Of a DNA stretch of 64,000 nt, positions 10,507 to 20,906 are shown one piece after another (position 1 is the stretch's first letter; the number at the start of each line of letters is the position of its first letter). The position numbers and the translations under genes were made by a program. This stretch comes from Pilatotrama ljubarskyi (Eukaryota; Basidiomycota; Agaricomycetes; Polyporales; Polyporaceae). Under the pieces are notes generated by a model. It made no database searches and was not told where the DNA came from. It saw only the letters and a list, made by a program, of their open reading frames with translations. The stretch covers positions 44,981 to 108,980 of the forward strand of contig MU277695.1 in NCBI GenBank assembly GCA_022385805.1. Direction: 5' to 3'.

Positions 10507-12093
10507 TCACACGTCGAACCGGAAGTCATCATCCCAACACTCCCGAGCGTCCTTCTCCAGTTCTGAAGCCAACGGGTCATCAACGGTTCCACTCTTGCTG
10601 GGCGCCGCCTTCGCCTTCGCCGTAGGACCAGTGACGGTGGCAGAGCGTGGGTGAGCGGCCGCAGCGGCCACTGTCGTTGAACGGCCTACGGCAGGCCCTC
10701 CCTTGGCTCCCGTAGTCGCAGCGGATCGACCTACGGGTCTCGTCGTGGCAGTACTGGTCGCGGGCATTCTCAACGGTATGGTGGATGCAGGGCGAGCGCC
10801 AGCGTTCGCAGTGGGTCGTGTAGAGTGTGGAGTAGTCGCGCTGTTTGAGCTCGCTGCTGCGGCCTTCGCCGCTCTCAGGACCGATGTTCGCGTGGGGGCA
10901 GGGCCCGGAGCAGGGATGGAACTGGTGGATGGAGTCCGCGCCGAGCGCGCTTGCGCGGTAGCGGTAGCGAGTCTGGGCGGGGCCTGGTTTCGGGAAGCAG
11001 CTACAGCGGTCGTGGGGCGACTGGGTGCTGCGCGAGCAGACGAGCTGGGCACCTTGCTGGTCTGTAGCTTATTCGCGGTCGGAGGTGGCGGAGCTTTATC
11101 CTGGCATCGGAATGGGCTGTCATCCTCTACGGGTACTCTGTGTGAGCATGCGCGAGTGAATGAAGGGATATGTGCATACCCAAATCAGAAAGCTCGATCT
11201 CATCCAACTGTGAGGAGCCTGGTTGAGGCCCGCACGCCGCGACGGTCTCCTTCACATCAAGCTGCGCCTCGATGTCTGCCGCGTAAAACAGGTCCAGCGC
11301 GTCATCCCAGAGAGGAGAGTGCCCCAAAGCAAACATGGTCTTGCCCATGCTCGTATAGTCCGGCAGGTCGAAGGGCGGCTCATACGGACGTTCTTTGGAT
11401 TGTCAGGCCATGGTCCGGTTCGAGGAACTCGGAGCACTCACCGATCGCCGTCGGAGGCATGTACTCGATTTCGTCGTCCTCGACCTCAGCCGGCACGCTC
11501 TCTGTCGTATGCATTGCGGGCCCGCCTGCAAGCTCCACCGGCACTTCCCCAGGGCTCACATTCCAGTGATCGCCCTTCGTTACGGGCGTCTTGAAGGTCC
11601 CGCTCAGTCGTCCGCGCAGGCTCTTGCGCGTGCTCGACGGGCGGAGGAGCGGCGCGACGTCGGGCGACAGAAGCTCCGGCTGCACTGGTTCGGGTACAAG
11701 CAGGGAGAGCTTGGAGAGCTTGGTGCCTTTCATACCAGGCGTCTTGGACGCGCCGAGCCCCCCGGGCGCGACGCGGTTAGGGAAGGGGGTCTTGTCCATG
11801 AGAGGGCGTGTCACAGACACGGAGACAAGCGGCTTCTTGCCGTCTACCGCCTCATGTAGCTCTCAAAATAACAAAAGGGCATGAGTGGGCTTACGAGCAG
11901 TGCCAGGGCGGAAGGGCGTGCGGAGGACGTTCTTCTTGGAGAGGACGGTCTTCGCACCACTGTGGACGATCGCGTTCTCCTGGAGGGCGGCGCGGTTCTT
12001 GAACGCCTTCCGCCCCGGGGTCTTCGCGTTCATCATAGGTTGTGTGTCCAGATCAGCATCGGCGTTGAGTGCGACAGGGCGTGTGCTGAGCAT
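10507..12093 (-). CDS. cut2: Securin (Cut2/Pds1-like separase inhibitor)
   Basis: Exons 12093-11895, 11843-11442, 11392-11180 and 11135-10507 give 480 residues. The key evidence is EIEYMPP at residues 191-197, just before an intron. Fungal securins carry this short motif, which lies in the separase-binding segment. The N-terminus (KTPGRKAFKNRAALQEN) is Lys/Arg/Thr-Pro rich and contains an RxxL sequence suited to APC/C destruction; KSLRGRL later may be another. The middle (YEPPFDLPDYTSMG and SPLWDDALDLFYAADIE) looks ordered. The C-terminal 200 residues are Ala/Thr/Ser/Pro rich, ending in ARECWDDDFRFDV. Securin holds separase inactive in the nucleus until anaphase. Identification rests on a short motif plus overall layout, because securins diverge fast. 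An N-terminal start at 12120 is possible but less likely. Confidence 0.7.
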
Positions 12094-13408
12094 GGCGTCA
12101 CGAGCTAGAGTACTTAGTATCATGTACCGGTGCTGGTGGTCGCGGTGGCTCAACTCGAACTGACCACGGGCGCTTGGGTGGGGGTCCCGCGAACGTCACA
12201 GAGCACACTACCGTGACGCACCCTGGAACGCGTCACGGTACTTCCACGTGTCCTCGGACCGACGCTGGCGCTGCGATTCCGAAAGAGATCAAACGCCTTT
12301 TCCGACGTCGTTGCTAGTCCAAGCACTACGTGTCCACATGAAAGCGGGCAATACTTGCGAGTCTTCTTCAGCAGCGTTTGTAAGAGAGACAGGTCATCTC
12401 CCGCGGCCCACATTCATAGCATATGCAAGCAAAATGGCACCTTTCCGTCCGGCTCCCGATTCACTATTCAGTCGCACTTCGCAGGAGCTCCAGTTGCGAA
12501 CGAGTACAGTCCAGACCATGTCATGATGCGCGCACCCGCCCCAGAACATCCGCTGAACGTGTCAAGTCACTAGAAGAGCACCACCGAGCGGAAGACCCGC
12601 GCTCTCGTAAGCGCATTGTCCAACCGTCGCCCGCCACACATCAGGAGCCAAAGTACGGATGTTCACATGCAGCGCTCTCACCTCGGACGTAAGGCGAGCC
12701 GAGTCACAGCAAGGCCGCCAAACAGGTACGCTTGATCCTGGAATCTCGACTCCGACTCTCGCATCGCTGCTCTTTGCCACACTGGATCTTCTCTTCTCTT
12801 CTCTTGCCAGTACGAGCGCGTCGGCGCTACCCTGCCCTCCGCAACACGGGAGCCTGATTTTGGCGGCTCCGTCACCGATGGCAGGGCGCCCGAAGGGAAG
12901 CTGCCATCGGCATTTGTAGTCGTACGTACGCGCCAGGGACATGTTCGAGTCACCGCCGCTGCTTCAGAATCTTCCTGTCGCCGCGACTGCTCGCGGCCAA
13001 CGTGCAACTGCGATGCGATCTTCGAGGACGATAGCCTGCTCGACCGCGCAGCGCGAGAGCGCCCCAGTCGGCCGCCAGAAGCCCTGTCGAAGACATTGAT
13101 GGTGTCGGTCGCGTGGCCGTGTCCTCTACCCGACTGAATGCCCCCTGGGGCGCGCGCCGCCGCAGCTGGTGACGCCACCGCGACGGGCTCTCCCAAACGA
13201 GTCTAGCCACCGCTTCGCGTGCTTTGCTTGGCTCGCCCGTCGCCGACGCGCGAATCCCGATGCGTTCGCGCTCTTCTCTATCCCACGACGATGCCAACGT
13301 GCTGCACGGACGTGGGCCTGCTACATATGCCTCTCGGGATTTTGGCCATGTTCCGAACACCGCTTCTCTCAGAACTGCAAGGCAGCGCTACACCAGACCG
13401 TCCAGAAC
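12094..13408. other. Intergenic between divergent genes
   Basis: This 1.3-kb region lies between the starts of securin (minus) and the zinc-cluster gene (plus), so both promoters should be inside it. A pyrimidine run (cttctcttctcttctcttg) near 12788 resembles fungal promoter tracts. A 172-codon minus frame at 12678-13196 has Arg/Ser/Ala composition and no domain, and I do not treat it as a gene. Confidence 0.5.
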
Positions 13409-15191
13409 ATGGCGCAGAACTACTCCGACCCGGAGGACGCGTTCCAGCAGCGTCGGTCCGGGGTAGCTGCAGCAGGCCTCTCGGAAATACCTCCGGACGA
13501 CGTCAACGCTACGCCGGGCGTCGTCTACAACGTGAGTGCTTGTCGAACTTGTGTGAATCGCCGTCTCTAATACGCCTCGACAGGACGCCGGATACTACGT
13601 CCCGTACAATCCCGACCCCGCTGAGGACTATTATGAACAACCACGTAACTTTCACTACGTCCCGCCTAGCGCGATATCCACTCGGTACTACGCTCTCAGC
13701 AATCCCAACATCTACGTCGGCGAGCAACCAACTCAGCCCGCCCCAGCCGCGCACTTTGGAGCCTATCCCGCGGCGAACATAGCGGCTATGGGTGCCCCTC
13801 AGCAAGCCACGGCGTATGGCCCGGCCAACGCGCGCTCGCCGACTGCATCCCCCGCACGCCAAAACCCTGTTCTTCCAAAACAAAGAAGAAACAGGGACGA
13901 CCCCGGCGGTGAGTCTCGCCAACTGGCGGAGACCACGACGCGGTACGAGGTAGGCCCTGCCCTCCTCTGCCTTGGAGAGAACCCAGGCTGACACGGCGCA
14001 CTAGCAGGACCAGTCGGCTGGCGCGATCGCAGGACCTTCTCAGGCCGGCCATGCAGACCATCGGCGCGCCAGACACGCCGGGGCCGGGGTCGAGGACCCG
14101 CCGGCCGTCGTACCGTCCCAGCGGAAGCTCGGCGCTGCATTCGACAGGCTTCGCTTCCGGGGACGCGGCGGCGACCTGGATGCGGCGATGGCGGCTGCAG
14201 CAGGGAGGCCTTACGAACAAGCACCCCCGCGCCCAGCGTCTCCGCTCAGCGAGGAGGACAGTGCGCGTACGTCGCAAGTTCCTCGCGGACATCATCCTAC
14301 GCTGACGCTGATCATCGTCGACAGGTCTCGCCGAGCTCAAGGAGAGACTGGGCCTAGAGGACGACGAGCCCGAGGCCGCCGAGCCGTCCTCGCCGAGGAA
14401 GCCAGCGAACGCTCCGTCCGCGAGCCTCGACCTCGACGTGAACCGCTCGGCGATCTACTCGCCTACTACCGGGCGCAAGCTCGCGCTATCCGCGGAGCCA
14501 GGCAAGGGATCCGTCCAGATCGCCCCTGGGACCACAGCAGCGAAGAGGCCGTACAAACGCGCGACCCCCGTCGCGTGCGCGTTCTGTCGCAAGCGCAAGA
14601 TCGCGTGCGGGGGGCCGCAGGAGGGAGACCCAAGCAGGCGATGCGGGTGAGTGCTCTGAGTCCGTGTCTGACCCTTTTATCGTCTTCCGTGCCCTATCTT
14701 TTCTGCGCGAGCGTGGATCCATCAATGTTTGAGTTTACCTCGGACGGAAGGTGCTCTCCCGCGTTCCGGTGCGGAACATCGTTGCGTGTCTCATGACATC
14801 TCTAGCACCTCATCTCGCTCGCGCGATGTACACACAACGCGCACTTAAACCTATCGGATCGCTTCCGAGCCTTATGCCGTGTCCATCCTTCCGAAGCTCA
14901 ACACGGCATCTGTGGTCCTCTTCACCGATCTGCGCGCGCGGAGTGCGCATTTTGGCTCTTGGCAGCTGCGTAGTCGTCCCCTTTCTGCTATCTCTGTTCC
15001 ATCTCCGGACTTGTGGCAAGGTTTCCGCGTGCCGCGCGCTGACATACCACCGGTGGATTTTCAGGCCTTGCATTCAGCGACACCAGTCGTGCGAGTTCCC
15101 TGCGGCTGCGGCAGGCCAGCGCCTCTCCCGCCCTCGGTCGTCCGCTGGCGGTGGGTACTCCGGCCCAGTCGCGGTCAACGAATTCAGGTAA
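13409..15191 (+). CDS. Zn2Cys6 protein with the zinc cluster at the C-terminus
   Basis: Exons 13409-13531, 13584-13949, 14008-14266, 14325-14646 and 15065-15191 give 398 residues. The binuclear zinc cluster is clear: Cys334-x2-Cys337-x6-Cys344-x11-Cys356-x2-Cys359-x6-Cys366, with the basic CRKRK stretch typical of Gal4-type DNA-binding domains. It sits near the C-terminus; most fungal regulators carry it near the N-terminus. The first 110 residues are Tyr/Pro/Asn rich, and the middle is Ala/Pro rich and disordered with a short LAELKERLGLEDDE helix. The last intron (14647-15064, 418 nt) is much longer than its neighbours and falls inside the cluster, between Cys356 and Cys359. A small extra exon or an exon beyond 15191 (AG|GTAATG) cannot be excluded. 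Target genes are unknown. Confidence 0.75.
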
Positions 15192-15545
15192 TGGCACTCG
15201 CGCCATTCGTCGCTAAAAGCGAGCATCAGCCCGCCGCGTCCGCTTCCCAGTATTCTCAGTAGCTATTTCCTGTACTACCCCTGCTTATGCTGTCCTCCCT
15301 GCTTTGACGTGCTTTCCCCGCTCTCCGTCGCGCTTCTGTTGCGTAGCTCAGTCGTGTATGTTCTGTGACTTCTGTCCGTGTCTGTACGTAATCTTTATGT
15401 GCATGCTCGCTTCCTCTGCACCGGCAAGTCGGCTGCAAGCAAGCTTTAACTCTGATGGGGCGAATGAGACATTCGGTCCCACCTCAAGAAAAGACCCGCA
15501 TGGCGATCGCCGGGGACGACTTGGGTGCGTGTCTGCTCGCACTTG

Positions 15546-15565
15546 GAGAGAGAGAGAGAGAGAGA
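15546..15565. repeat. (GA)10 microsatellite
   Basis: Ten GA dinucleotides in a row followed by AAA. It is a likely length-polymorphic site in the 3' flank of the zinc-cluster gene. Confidence 0.9.
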
Positions 15566-16820
15566 AAAACAGTTTCGGCCATCGGAGTTGGGGCGGGCGC
15601 TACCCCGGAGAGCGCCGCTCGTCAACATCGGATCAACCGCGAGTCCTACTTAGAGGACCCCATGTACAGCGTACACTTCGCCCAGGGGCGCCTGCGGCAC
15701 ACGCATCTAGGAAGAACCAGAGCAATTCACACATTGTCAGGTAGGTTTATGAGGTCCCAGTACAGCAGCATGCATGGTAATCTAGTGCACATCCGATCCT
15801 GAGGCCGCGCTCGGGCACCTTCCGCGGTGGACGAGGGCAGGGAGCATAGGCCTAGGGTGAACTGCAGGAGATGGGCATGAGCATGTGAATGCGTGGTGGC
15901 GCGGGAGGAGGGCAGGCTTGTCCGGCAGTGGCGATGGTAAACACCCAACGGGGTGCAACGCACAGACACATACCTACAAGCAGTGTAGGCGGCACACAGG
16001 GCCATCCTGCAGGTACTCGCCAGACCGCCTACTAAGTATCGGCGGTCGCGGAGACTATCCAGTTCCGCTTGGCTGTGGAGGAGGAGAAGCGGGGTTTCTG
16101 CACAGAGTGCAAAGACTTCGGCGACGTAGTCCGCGAAGAGCGTCAGCACGGAGTCCGGTGTGCCGAGCAGGACATCGAGGAAGGCAACGGATGACAGCCG
16201 GTGGTGCAGCTTGGACAACGTATTGCTGGGCAATAATCTGAGTGCCGAGCAAGGACACTGCTCCCGTTTTGAGCTCCGAGCCAGCCAGCCTCCACTCGCA
16301 TAGTGATTTCAGTGGAGGACCGATGATGTTCCTCTGGATGCACACAGGGAGACAAAGCGCAGGATGGAGAGCAAGGGTAGCAAGGACGAGGATGCACTCC
16401 TGATAATCATACAGTACTCGCGAGCGGGCGAGTCCAGTTCATTGGAGTATAGCGTATGAATAACACCTGCTTGGTAGAATCTGTGGACGACGTGGCCGAC
16501 TACAATAGTGGGGACGCAGCATTGGCTGTCATTCTATACAGATTCGAGTGCCAAGGCTGCTGCAGCGCTGATCACAGCCGAAATGCAGGCGACGTGGACT
16601 CGAGGCGCCTGTATCGTCGCTGTCATCCGCAGCGGCAAGGAGCCATCCAGCCCCTTGCACTCCCTCAATGGCAGCCAAAACGTACAGGGCTGCATGGGAG
16701 CTACGCCCGGATGTACTAAAGAGTGCTGAACGGGATAAAGCGACGCTGGACAGCTGTAGGGCCCTTTGAGACGTCTATGGCTGACGGTGCAATCATCCCT
16801 CGCAGGGGCATCCGTGTGAT

Positions 16821-16874
16821 GACGGGCATCTGTTCTGCGACAGGCATCTGTTCTACGACAGGCATCCGCTCTAC
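16821..16874. repeat. 18-bp tandem repeat, three units
   Basis: Three consecutive 18-bp units of the form GAC(G/A)GGCATC(T/C)G(T/C)TCT(G/A)C occupy 16821-16838, 16839-16856 and 16857-16874, with a decayed unit just before. The unit length is a multiple of three, but no convincing gene covers it. Confidence 0.8.
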
Positions 16875-16903
16875 GGCGGGACGTGAGAAGCGAGCCTGAT
16901 GTA

Positions 16904-16985
16904 ATGTCTGAGACTCTTGAGGTTGGAGGATAATCGATAAAGTGGATACGATGTCTGAGACTCTTGAGGTTGGAGGATAATCGAT
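16904..16985. repeat. 35-bp direct repeat with 47-bp period
   Basis: The 35-bp sequence starting ATGTCTGAGACTCTTGAGG and ending GATAATCGAT occurs identically at 16904-16938 and 16951-16985, separated by 12 bp. Identity over 35 bp points to a recent tandem duplication. Confidence 0.9.
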
Positions 16986-17348
16986 GAGTCGAACATGTCA
17001 GATGTGATATGCGAGGCATAATGATACAGAATAGACCGAGATGCAGTACACAGAAACGAGAGAACATATGGTCGAGATACGGAAGGCGCAGCGGGTACGG
17101 AAGGAGATGAGGTTGGTAACGCATGACGAATGGCTGCAATGACGAACGGTCGGACAAGGAACTTGAACAGATGCCAGCGCACACATTCAACGCGTGCCGG
17201 ATCGATCCCTGCACGCGCATGCTGCGCGACAACGCTGTTCCAACGCCTTCGCCGCGAGAAGGACCGGCGGCCGGCTCAGCGGAGGCTGTTGGGAGAGACG
17301 CGGGAGGAAGGCGACCATCAGTCCAGTGCGAGCTGACCCCCCTCACTC

Positions 17349-19956
17349 CTATGCCGTGTCGGTGCCCGTGTCTGCCTCTGCCGCGTCGGGATCCGTGTCC
17401 GTGTCCGTGCAAGCCGACCTCTGACTCAGTCTCCGCTTGCGGGTATATAGTCGTTTCAGGGCATCCGTGGACTGGCTACTCGAGGCTGGTGCAATGGTGG
17501 CTCCGATTGCGGTCGACGGCAAGGTGAAGCATCCAGTGTCAGTGCTACCGATGGCGCTAGGGGTCGTCTCCAAGCCTCCCGACGAGCCCAAGGACACGCA
17601 GTAACTAGAGTGCCAGGTCTTCCGCTTCTTCTTGAAGGGTTGGGTATCGCTCCGCGCAGTGCCAGTGGTAGCCGGCTCGACGCTCTCGAGGGATCCGAGA
17701 GACAGCTCTGTGAGCGCGAAGCGGGACTCACATCGTTCCGTGCTTGCGTATGAGTACGTCGTTCCTCCCCAAGAGCGGTCGCTATGACCTCCGTCTTGCC
17801 TGCTTGCGGATCGTTCGGTGGTCTCGTCTGATGCTTCGTCTGTGGCCGCATTGTATGAATCCCCGCCATCCTCGTCGGAAAACTCTTCTTCCGGCAGCTT
17901 TTCCACACCATCGTCCACCCCATCTTCGTCGTCCGCCTCGTGGATGATGGTTGGATTGGCGGCCTGCCGAGCAAGCCAGGGGTGCTCGCATGCCCGAGCC
18001 ATCTTCATCCGCCGAGAGGGGTCCAAGTCCAAAAGCGCGGCCACGAAGATGCACCCTATGTGATCGATGAGACGGGAATAGAAGTCACGGACATCCAGCA
18101 AAAACCTGTACCTCGTCTGCTCATCTTGAGCTTCAGGGCGTTCCATCGGATTCTGGGTCCCAGGCTGGTCTCCTTGAACCCGAAGTTGAATGTCTCCAAC
18201 TTCCTCTTTATCGGGCCTGCAGGTACAAACCTGCACAAGTAACGTATCAGCATCACAACGGACAAGTCGAGTCCTATACCTACATCTCGAAGACCATCAC
18301 ACCGAGAGACCAGCTGTCGACCGTGGAGCTGTAACCACTCGGACTCTTGTCGGAAATCTCCGGAGCGATGTAAGCCGGCGTACCGCAATACGTCTATCTC
18401 TGAATGTCAGCATCGCGTATCCGTGCTTCGCTCTCTGTCCTCCCCTAACCTTGAGCAGCGTCTCGTTGTCTATCATCTTGGCAAGCCCGAAGTCGGCCAC
18501 TTTGGCCACGGGCGGATCATCCCTGGTCAGAAGCACGTTCTGAGGCTTCAGGTCGCGGTGTACGATCCCCCGATCGTGCAGATACTGGGAGAATGCGCGA
18601 AGTCTGAGAGACATCAGCGCGCTTGGGACAAGGCTACTCACCGAGAGTGCGTCGCAGATCTGGTAAGTGAAGTACCGAACCTCTGCTTCACCTGTGGGGG
18701 TGATGAGCGACATCACACAGGAGCTGCAAGAAGACTCACGCATCGAAGGGTGTCTTTTCTGGTAGTTCGACAGATTTCCACCTTGAAGGAGCTCCAACAC
18801 CAGGGCTGGACAGGTGAGCAGCACTCTCGCGAGGTGAACACAAAGCATCACTCACCGATGCTATCAGTGAAGATGAAGTACTCTTTCATCTCACAGATAT
18901 GCCGATGCTGCAGTCCTTTCATGATAGCAATCTCCCTCAGGATGTTGAAGGACTCCCTGGCTACGGGTGTCCTGTTCTCATCCTGCTTTCCGGACTCTCT
19001 GCTCTCGCCCTGCGTTCCGGACGTCCTGATCTCGCCCAGGGTTTCGGATATGCTCCCACCCTCGGTTTCGGATGTCCTGCTCTTACCATGTGCTCCGCAT
19101 GTCCTGCTATTTCCCTGCCTTCGGAGTATGGTACCCTTTACAATCTTCACCGCGTAGGATACTCCTTCGGTCTTGTGCAAGGCTTCGTATACCTTGCCGA
19201 AAGCACCCGAGCCTAACTCCCTGTTCATCTGAAGGTCGTATACCCGACGCAGGTCTTCTAGATCTTTCGACTTTGCCTTGATCCCCACATGATAAACGTA
19301 ACCTGTAACGCTATGAGAGAAGCGGATCGCCGCTGGTTTCAAGACCACGCACGCCATGCGAGATCTCCAGGACCCCCGGGTTCGTCCCCCAATTGCCCCA
19401 CAGCGACCTCGTTCCCGTCTTTCAGTACAGCATACTTCCCTTTTCCGATCAGCCTGTTTTGGATCTCATCGCATTCGAACTACGAGTCAGCCTCATGCGA
19501 TCACGCATATCGAGGGATGTGCTCACAAAAGTGCCGTTTCGTGAGCAATCACCGACGGTCACCGTATCCGCATACACGTCGTTCCGCAGCACCGTGAAAT
19601 GACGCGCACCTATTAGAAGGACAAAGGCGTGCGTGAGCAGCGCGGGTTGGAAGAGAGCGAGACGACTGACTTATGAAGTTGTCCTCCAACGCGTAGTCGT
19701 TGAGAGCGCTGTCGCGACCAATACGATAGCGGAATCTGTCAAACCTGAAGATGAGGCATTCGCGATCTGGCCGAGACGGGATGGGCTCCAGGACGCCCCA
19801 CACGTCGTCTTCCATCCACGGAGGACGGTGAGGAACGGCGTCCGAGTCCAGTGCCGGCTGAGGTTGAGTAGGTTCCATAATTCCGCCATCGTCAGAAGTC
19901 TGGCTTTCTCCGATCTCGCGAGCAATTGTAGAGCCAGTTTCTGCTACTTCAGACAT
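17349..19956 (-). CDS. Chk2/Cds1-like FHA-kinase, copy A
   Basis: Ten exons on the minus strand (19956-19671, 19609-19527, 19479-19353, 19302-18856, 18805-18740, 18691-18642, 18584-18450, 18393-18284, 18230-18112, 18055-17349), 709 residues. The N-terminus has a few SQ/TQ sites. The FHA domain has RYRIGR, then NGTF just before an intron. The kinase has the GSGAFG loop, AVK with Lys about 218, HRDLKPQN (Asp about 364), DFG (Asp about 384) and GTPAYIAPE. Thus every catalytic residue I look for is present. Unique to this copy is a roughly 50-residue insertion of degenerate 9-residue repeats between the Lys strand and the C helix. The acidic tail holds KKKRK and RKRR basic clusters of NLS type. 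It is the most divergent of the five. By family it would act in DNA-damage or replication checkpoint signalling in the nucleus. An upstream in-frame ATG lies at 19974. Confidence 0.88.
18960..19108 (-). repeat. 27-nt coding tandem repeat in kinase A
   Basis: About 5.5 degenerate units of nine codons ([50 protein letters not shown]) lie in exon 4 between the ATP-binding Lys strand and the C helix. None of the other four copies has it. Repeat expansion inside a kinase N-lobe is unusual. Confidence 0.8.
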
Positions 19957-20906
19957 TTTCAGTGCTTGATACAAGAAGTAGAGGGGGTAACAGTCCGACG
20001 AGGCGGAAAAGCAAGGCAGGGCGTGCCGGTCAGATACTAACCTGCTGTCATGTCTTGCACTTAAGTAGGCAGTGAGCGGCCCACAAAGCCCATGTCTTCG
20101 AACATAGAAACCTGGCTGCGTTCTTCATAATAAGCGGGCCGGCCCTATCATGCTAGGGTCTTGGTCGCGACCCAAAGCCTGCCAATCGAGTCCAGAAAAT
20201 GCGGAAACCATCGCCATGCAGATAGTGGGTCGTCCAAGAGACCCGTTTGAATAGTGGCGGTCGTGGCAGCACGGAGCGCATGAGGCTTTGAAGGCTTGCA
20301 AGGTACCGCCGTTCCAGTGGTGACTAGGTGACTGCGCTCAAAAGGGTGATAACCCACACAAACGGACTGAAGAAGCATGTTGTGGTGGCAGAGGTACGCC
20401 CGTTAGAGAATCAGGAGGGAGTGCCCGGGGTCTCGGCGCTCTTTGCAGCAGCCTGAGGCCAGAGCCCGACTGCGATGGAACTCAGCAACGATGAAAGCAG
20501 ACCGCAAAGCGCAGAGTTTGCGAGACTTAGACGACACTATAAAGGAATGCGAGCGAGGAATTTTCCATAGGCAAAGTACAAACATGCTTCATGCGGTGAG
20601 TACAACAGTCTGCAGAGAGGTCATGGCAGTATCGTGCTGTAACGACGACGGCGAGCGATCGTACAAGGTACAAAACGGTACATTGTGTGGTTTCAATAGT
20701 CGGAACGGTACCGAGGATCCTCGGAAACGGTGCACGTCAGAAGGGACGCGGGTACATTATGATGGAAGAGGTATCAAAGAAAGCGGGAAAGCAAGATGAT
20801 GTTCGAGATGAAGCATTCAATGTTCAGTCCTTGGTCTATCGAGACGAAGGGCCCTTCCAGAAGGCCGGAGTGAAGTGCTTCCTGAATGGTATTGCGAGGC
20901 CTCCCG
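19957..20906. other. Intergenic between kinase copies A and B
   Basis: This holds the copy A upstream region and the 3' flank of copy B. A 118-codon plus-strand frame at 20443-20799 has no recognisable domain and no splice context. I do not call a gene. Confidence 0.5.

Larger units (their letters stand above)
15192..17348. other. Intergenic with short repeats, possible decayed coding fragments
   Basis: This 2.2-kb gap before the kinase array contains a GA microsatellite and two families of short tandem repeats, listed separately. Minus-strand frames at 15727-16345 include a hydrophobic stretch (VFALCAETPLLLLHSQAELDSL), but I could not assemble an exon chain with a start, domain and splice sites. 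They may be remains of a membrane-protein gene or chance ORFs. Confidence 0.45.

Noticed and set aside
12678..13196. 172-codon minus-strand frame between securin and the zinc-cluster gene
   Set aside because: Arg/Ser/Ala-rich, no domain, and it would occupy the only promoter space of two divergent genes.
16534..17412. 292-codon minus-strand frame next to kinase A
   Set aside because: It runs through tandem repeats (the ACRRTD units are the 18-bp repeat) and overlaps the kinase A C-terminus; no domain.
20443..20799. 118-codon plus-strand frame between kinases A and B
   Set aside because: No domain and isolated on the opposite strand; too little to support a gene without transcript data.
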